NCBI GenBank assembly: GCA_012514445.1
Contig: JAAZAI010000340.1
Location: 1 to 9,959, forward strand
Source of the DNA: Lentisphaerota bacterium
GTDB lineage: Bacteria > Verrucomicrobiota > Kiritimatiellia > RFP12 > UBA3636
Direction: 5' to 3'
DNA length: 9,959 bases
Numbering within the stretch: position 1 is the first letter of the stretch; every line of letters begins with the position of its first letter. Shown one piece after another: positions 7,130 through 9,959 of the stretch. Made by a program: the position numbers and the translations under genes. Below the pieces are notes generated by a model, which did no database searches, had not been told where the DNA came from, and saw nothing but the letters and a program-made list of their open reading frames with translations.

Positions 7130-7142
7130 GGTGCCGGGTTTT
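7115..7142 (-). terminator. Intrinsic terminator-like hairpin after the lipoprotein gene
   Basis: Read on the minus strand, AAAACCCGGCACC and GGTGTCGGGTTTT form a 13-bp stem with a two-base TT turn (one G-U pair), ending in a four-U tract. On the plus strand the same position would be an A-C mismatch, so the minus-strand RNA pairs better. It lies 42 nt beyond the lipoprotein stop, as expected for its terminator. It also lies only 19 nt before the membrane-protein ATG, so it could instead act as an attenuator. The U tract is short and some read-through is plausible. Confidence 0.7.
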
Positions 7143-7184
7143 CAATGCGGATGCCGCTTTCGGCACGGCAGAGGTGAGGTGGAG

Positions 7185-7700
7185 CTACTTCGCGACCGGC
7201 GCTTCGGCGGAAGCGGCGCCTTCATCCCAGTCGATGTCGATGACGTACCAGTGGGCGCCCAGCGGCTCGGTGTCGTTGAGGTCGATCACGAGGGTGTTGT
7301 CGTTGGCCTTGCCCGGATATTCCTTGACCTCGTAGTTGCCGAATCCGGACGTGTAGATCTTGACGCTCATGTTCTCGCTGCTCCACTCGCCGCTGACGGG
7401 GAGGGTGGCATCGGGCTTGGCGATCTTGACGACATCGCTGATGTTCCGGTTCCAGACGTGGTTCCAAAGCTGGTCCTGGTTGATGTAGGTGGGCAGGTTG
7501 TCGCCAGCCCACATGCCGGGAAGCTGATAGGAATGGTGGACGAACCACATGCTGTCGCCCTTGATGTAGAGGGTGTCCTTCCCATCGATGAGGGTGCGGA
7601 TGTAAAGTTTTCCTTCTTGAGGCGGCTCCGCTGTCATGCATCCGGAAATCGAAACGATAGCCAAGGCGAACAACGCCAGCAGTGCCGTTTTCTTATTCAT
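7185..7700 (-). CDS. Small secreted lipoprotein of unknown function
   Basis: The protein has 171 residues. The start is MNKKTALLALFALAIVSISG followed by C21: a charged n-region, a hydrophobic core and an I-S-G-C lipobox, so the mature protein should be lipidated at C21 and tethered to a membrane, probably facing the periplasm or surface. I chose the ATG at 7700 over one nine codons upstream because it gives a proper signal peptide and has AGGTGG 10 nt before it (7716-7711). The mature part is about 150 residues, rich in Trp, Tyr, Asp and Asn, with alternating hydrophobic strands (KLYIRTLIDGKDTLYIKGDS, SMWFVHHSYQLPGMWAG, GAHWYVIDIDWDEG), suggesting a beta-sandwich. It resembles uncharacterised exported domains I associate with Verrucomicrobia and Planctomycetes. 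No catalytic motif is apparent. Terminator hairpins on both sides make it a single-gene unit; no strong promoter is visible at 7701-7807. Confidence 0.8.
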   Translation of the reverse strand: MNKKTALLALFALAIVSISGCMTAEPPQEGKLYIRTLIDGKDTLYIKGDSMWFVHHSYQLPGMWAGDNLPTYINQDQLWNHVWNRNISDVVKIAKPDATLPVSGEWSSENMSVKIYTSGFGNYEVKEYPGKANDNTLVIDLNDTEPLGAHWYVIDIDWDEGAASAEAPVAK

Positions 7701-7807
7701 CGTCAAGCCCCCACCTGTAGATCTCAAAACCCTGATTCAAAGCCTTGTCCATCTCGAATGCATCGGACGAATCAAAGACTAGCACAATCGGAGAGCGCGG
7801 TGCAATC

Positions 7808-7849
7808 AAAAAAAAAACGAAAAACGGCGCGGGCGAAAGGCCCGCGCCG
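7808..7849 (-). terminator. Strong intrinsic terminator of rpsA
   Basis: On the minus strand a perfect 10-bp GC stem (CGGCGCGGGC, 7849-7840, with GCCCGCGCCG, 7834-7825) closes a five-base loop. It is followed directly by TTTTT, CG, and ten more T residues. It begins 36 nt past the rpsA stop codon. This is a textbook rho-independent terminator and separates rpsA from the lipoprotein gene. Confidence 0.93.
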
Positions 7850-7885
7850 CTCTGGGTCGAACACCGCTCTGGGCGGTAGTCCAGC

Positions 7886-9646
7886 CTATTTCTTGTCTTC
7901 GCCTTCCTGCCCGGGCGACCACTCCTCGCCGCCCGACGCGAACGCCTCGTCGAACGCGGAGGCGAGCCCGACGATGTTCTGTCCGACTTTGAGGGCCGGC
8001 TCGGTCTTGTACTCGGCGGGGATCTCGAAGTCGGCGTCCTCTCCGCCCTGGGCCTTCATGCTCAAGCCGATGCGGCGCTCGTCGCGGTCGATGCGGACGA
8101 TGCGAGCCTCGACTTCCTGGCCGACCTTGAGGGCGTCCTTGACGCGCTCGACGTGATCGTCGCTGATCTGGGAGATGTGGACGAGACCGTCCACGCCGCC
8201 CTCCAGTTCGACGAAAGCGCCGAACGAGGCGATCTTCGAAACCTTGCCCTTGACCATCTGGCCCACGCCGTAGTGGGCGGTGATGTTGCTCCAGGGATCC
8301 TCCTGCGCCTGCTTGAGGCCCAGGGAGATGCGCTGGTTGGCCGAATCGATCTCGAGCACGACGGTCTCGACCTCCTGGGCCTTCTGCAGCACCTCGGTGG
8401 GATGGTTGATCTTGCGCGTCCAGCTCATGTCGGAGACGTGGATCATGCCGTCGATGCCGTCCTCAAGCTGGACGAAGGCGCCGTACGAGGTGAAGTTGCG
8501 GACCTTGCCCTTGACGCGGGTTCCGACCGGGTAGCGGTCCATCACCGTGTCCCAGGGGTTCTCCTCGGTCTGGCGGATGCCCAGCGCGATCTTCTGCTCG
8601 TCCTTGTTGACGCTCAGGACCACGACGTCGACTTCGTCGCCGATGTTGAGCACGTCCGACGCGCGCGCGATGCGGCGGGTCCAGGAGAACTCCGACACGT
8701 GCACGAGTCCTTCGATGCCCGGCTCCAGCTCGACGAACGCGCCGTAGGGCACGAGGTTGACGACCTTGCCGCGCAGACGGCTGTGCGGCGGATAGCGGGA
8801 CTCGATGTCGTCCCACGGATTCTGCTGCGCCTGCTTGAGGCCCAGCGAGACGCGCTCGCGGTCGCGGTCGACGTCGAGGATGACGACTTCCAGCTCCTGG
8901 CCGCCCTGGACGACTTCGCTCGGATGCTTGACGCGGCCCCAGGAGAGATCGGTGATGTGGAGCAGGCCGTCGATGCCGTCGAGATCGACGAAGACGCCGA
9001 AATCGGTGATGTTCTTGACCTTGCCCTTGCGGCGCTGCCCGGTTTCGAGCGTGGCCAGCAGCGTCTTGCGCTTGTCGGACTGCTCGGCTTCGAGCAGCTC
9101 GCGGCGCGAGAGGATGATGTTGCGGCGGTCGTTGGAAATCTTGATGAGCTTGAAGCGCTCGGTCTTGCCGATGAGGTCGTCCGTGTTGTGCACGGGGCTC
9201 ACGTCGATGTGCGAGCCGGGGAGGAACGCCTCGACTCCGTCCACGTCCACGATCAGGCCGCCGCGGATGCGGCTCTTGACGACGCCTTCGACGATGCTGC
9301 CCTCGCTGTAGCGCTGCAGGACGGCTTCCCAGCGGATCTTGTCGTCCGCCGCCTTCTTCGAGAGCTCGACCATGCCGTCGTCGTTCTCGGACTTGAGCAC
9401 GTAGACGTCGACGTAGGAGCCTTTGGTGACCAGCGAAATGTCCTCGAACTCGCTGATGGGGACCACGCCTTCGGACTTGCCGCCGACGTCCACGAGGACT
9501 TCGGAGGGCCGGACTTCCAGGACCATGCCCTTGACGATCCGGCCGGCTTCCGCCTGCTTGAGGGATGCATCCAGGAATTCGGCCATCTCCAGGAACTGCG
9601 CGGAATTGTTCGCTTCTTTTTTCTTGAGCATCTTGGCTTGGGGCAT
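7886..9646 (-). CDS. rpsA: 30S ribosomal protein S1, six S1 domains
   Basis: S1 binds mRNA on the 30S subunit and helps recruit and unfold messages, especially those with weak Shine-Dalgarno sites. Six OB-fold S1 repeats are seen in 586 residues, at about 35-100, 116-183, 203-271, 288-359, 375-445 and 462-531. Domains 3-6 carry the RNA-binding pattern GKV-x-N/K-(I/F)-x-x-(F/Y)-G-(A/V)-FV (for example GKVKNITDFGVFV). Domains 1 and 2 are divergent, as in proteobacterial S1, where they bind the ribosome. The last 50 residues are acidic and end EGEDKK. I chose the ATG at 9646 (MPQAKMLKKKEANN) because the added N-terminus of the longer frame looks like untranslated leader; the next Met, at 9631, is an alternative. 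No Shine-Dalgarno precedes either. The gene has its own promoter candidate, a leader of about 100 nt and a strong terminator, so it is probably monocistronic. Confidence 0.96.
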   Translation of the reverse strand: MPQAKMLKKKEANNSAQFLEMAEFLDASLKQAEAGRIVKGMVLEVRPSEVLVDVGGKSEGVVPISEFEDISLVTKGSYVDVYVLKSENDDGMVELSKKAADDKIRWEAVLQRYSEGSIVEGVVKSRIRGGLIVDVDGVEAFLPGSHIDVSPVHNTDDLIGKTERFKLIKISNDRRNIILSRRELLEAEQSDKRKTLLATLETGQRRKGKVKNITDFGVFVDLDGIDGLLHITDLSWGRVKHPSEVVQGGQELEVVILDVDRDRERVSLGLKQAQQNPWDDIESRYPPHSRLRGKVVNLVPYGAFVELEPGIEGLVHVSEFSWTRRIARASDVLNIGDEVDVVVLSVNKDEQKIALGIRQTEENPWDTVMDRYPVGTRVKGKVRNFTSYGAFVQLEDGIDGMIHVSDMSWTRKINHPTEVLQKAQEVETVVLEIDSANQRISLGLKQAQEDPWSNITAHYGVGQMVKGKVSKIASFGAFVELEGGVDGLVHISQISDDHVERVKDALKVGQEVEARIVRIDRDERRIGLSMKAQGGEDADFEIPAEYKTEPALKVGQNIVGLASAFDEAFASGGEEWSPGQEGEDKK

Positions 9647-9681
9647 TTTGGGGGTTGATTCATGTGAGGCGGAAGCATGAC

Positions 9682-9700
9682 GGGGAGCAACTCGCTCCCC
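9682..9700 (-). promoter_or_regulatory. Hairpin in the rpsA leader
   Basis: GGGGAGC (9700-9694 on the minus strand) pairs perfectly with GCTCCCC (9688-9682) around a five-base loop, giving a 7-bp stem. Its 3' edge lies 35 nt before the rpsA ATG at 9646. There is no U tract, so it is not a terminator. Because S1 is known to repress its own translation in enterobacteria through a structured leader without a strong Shine-Dalgarno, this hairpin could serve a similar role here. That role is inference. Confidence 0.45.
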
Positions 9701-9753
9701 CTTCCAACCAGTTTTCCACAGCGGATGCCTGCAACCGCGGGAAAGAACTAATG

Positions 9754-9783
9754 AATATACCAAGAGCGGGGCATTCGAGGCAA
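9754..9783 (-). promoter_or_regulatory. Sigma70-like promoter candidate for rpsA
   Basis: On the minus strand TTGCCT (9783-9778; four of six matches) is followed after 18 nt by TATATT (9759-9754; five of six). Transcription would begin near 9747, leaving a leader of about 100 nt before the rpsA ATG. The -10 element sits in a locally AT-rich patch within otherwise GC-rich DNA. Confidence 0.5.
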
Positions 9784-9834
9784 CCAATTTCTTGCCCCGG
9801 GAGCAATTCGCAATATGGCCGATCTTGTTTGCAG

Positions 9835-9920
9835 CGGCGTGCTCGGAGAGCCCGCCCTACCTCGTGGACTCCCCCGTTTGGCGGTGATTTCGGGGTAGGG
9901 CGCGATCTCCGAGCGCGCCG
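9835..9920. repeat. Paired inverted GTAG-headed hairpins, REP/BIME-like element
   Basis: Two 27-bp arms (9835-9861 and 9894-9920) are inverted copies with three mismatches. Each arm is also a small hairpin preceded on its own strand by GTAG. The right one is GTAG at 9895-9898, then a stem of GGCGCG (9899-9904) with CGCGCC (9914-9919). The left one, on the minus strand, is GTAG at 9860-9857, then an imperfect hairpin over 9856-9836. A GTAG tetranucleotide followed by an imperfect palindrome is the hallmark of REP sequences mobilised by RAYT (Y1-type) transposases, and an inverted pair with a linker is a BIME. The linker at 9861-9894 shows nothing further. There is no transposase in the window and family membership is not verified. 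Confidence 0.6.
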
Positions 9921-9959
9921 TATACAGGGTTTGCGACCCTTCTGCGAATTACTTGCGTC

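Noticed and set aside
7701..7807. Promoter for the lipoprotein gene
   Set aside because: A promoter should lie here, but no pair of hexamers with reasonable spacing was convincing; TTGATT near 7806 has no suitable -10 partner.
7847..7873. 10-bp direct repeat CCGCTCTGGG at 7847-7856 and 7864-7873
   Set aside because: It is short, lies between the rpsA stop and its terminator, and is plausible by chance in GC-rich DNA.
8153..9658. A 501-codon plus-strand frame opposite rpsA
   Set aside because: Its Asp/Val/Leu-rich repetitive look mirrors the antisense of the repeated S1 domains. It has no start signals or known domain.
9647..9787. N-terminal extension of S1 by 47 residues to a start at 9787
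   Set aside because: The extension covers the promoter candidate and leader hairpin and does not resemble S1 sequence. The ATG at 9646 begins an S1-like N-terminus.
9835..9920. Integron attC site or CRISPR repeat
   Set aside because: There are no GTTRRRY/RYYYAAC core sites, and there are only two inverted, not direct, units with a single linker. A REP-like element fits better.

Overview
The window is GC-rich chromosomal DNA from an uncultured-type bacterium. It carries housekeeping genes: an rpsA-type six-domain ribosomal protein S1, uvrA, tRNA-Leu(UAA), a SpoU/TrmH-type RNA 2'-O-methyltransferase and an HD-domain phosphohydrolase. Beside them sit two accessory genes, a lipoprotein and a large GT-C/YfhO-like membrane protein. 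The UvrA and S1 sequence style, the type of lipoprotein and the envelope protein suggest the PVC superphylum (Verrucomicrobia, Kiritimatiellae or Lentisphaerae). That placement is an impression from protein style, not the result of a search.

Layout. Positions 1-51 hold just over two copies of a 23-bp tandem repeat, which runs into a candidate promoter. Two plus-strand genes follow, overlapping by 4 nt: a SpoU-family methyltransferase (72-836) and an HDIG phosphohydrolase (833-1450). tRNA-Leu(UAA) (1531-1616, CCA encoded) comes next and ends only 7 nt from the convergent 3' end of uvrA. Everything from 1624 to 9646 reads on the minus strand. In transcription order this is rpsA (9646-7886), a strong intrinsic terminator (7849-7808), a small lipoprotein (7700-7185), a second terminator-like hairpin (7142-7115), an 863-residue membrane protein (7095-4504), and uvrA (4500-1624), which starts 3 nt after the membrane gene stops.

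Upstream of rpsA are a sigma70-like promoter candidate and a leader of about 100 nt with a hairpin but no visible Shine-Dalgarno sequence. Further out is a pair of inverted GTAG-headed hairpins (9835-9920) that has the architecture of a REP/BIME element. This is the most distinctive non-coding structure in the window.

The genes do not form one obvious pathway. S1 and the tRNA serve translation, the SpoU enzyme modifies RNA, UvrA begins nucleotide excision repair, and the lipoprotein and GT-C-like protein belong to the envelope. The only tight couplings are methyltransferase-HD protein and membrane protein-uvrA. I found no convincing undescribed multi-gene system. The best leads are the REP-like element, the odd expression signals in front of the membrane gene, and the uncharacterised lipoprotein and membrane protein.
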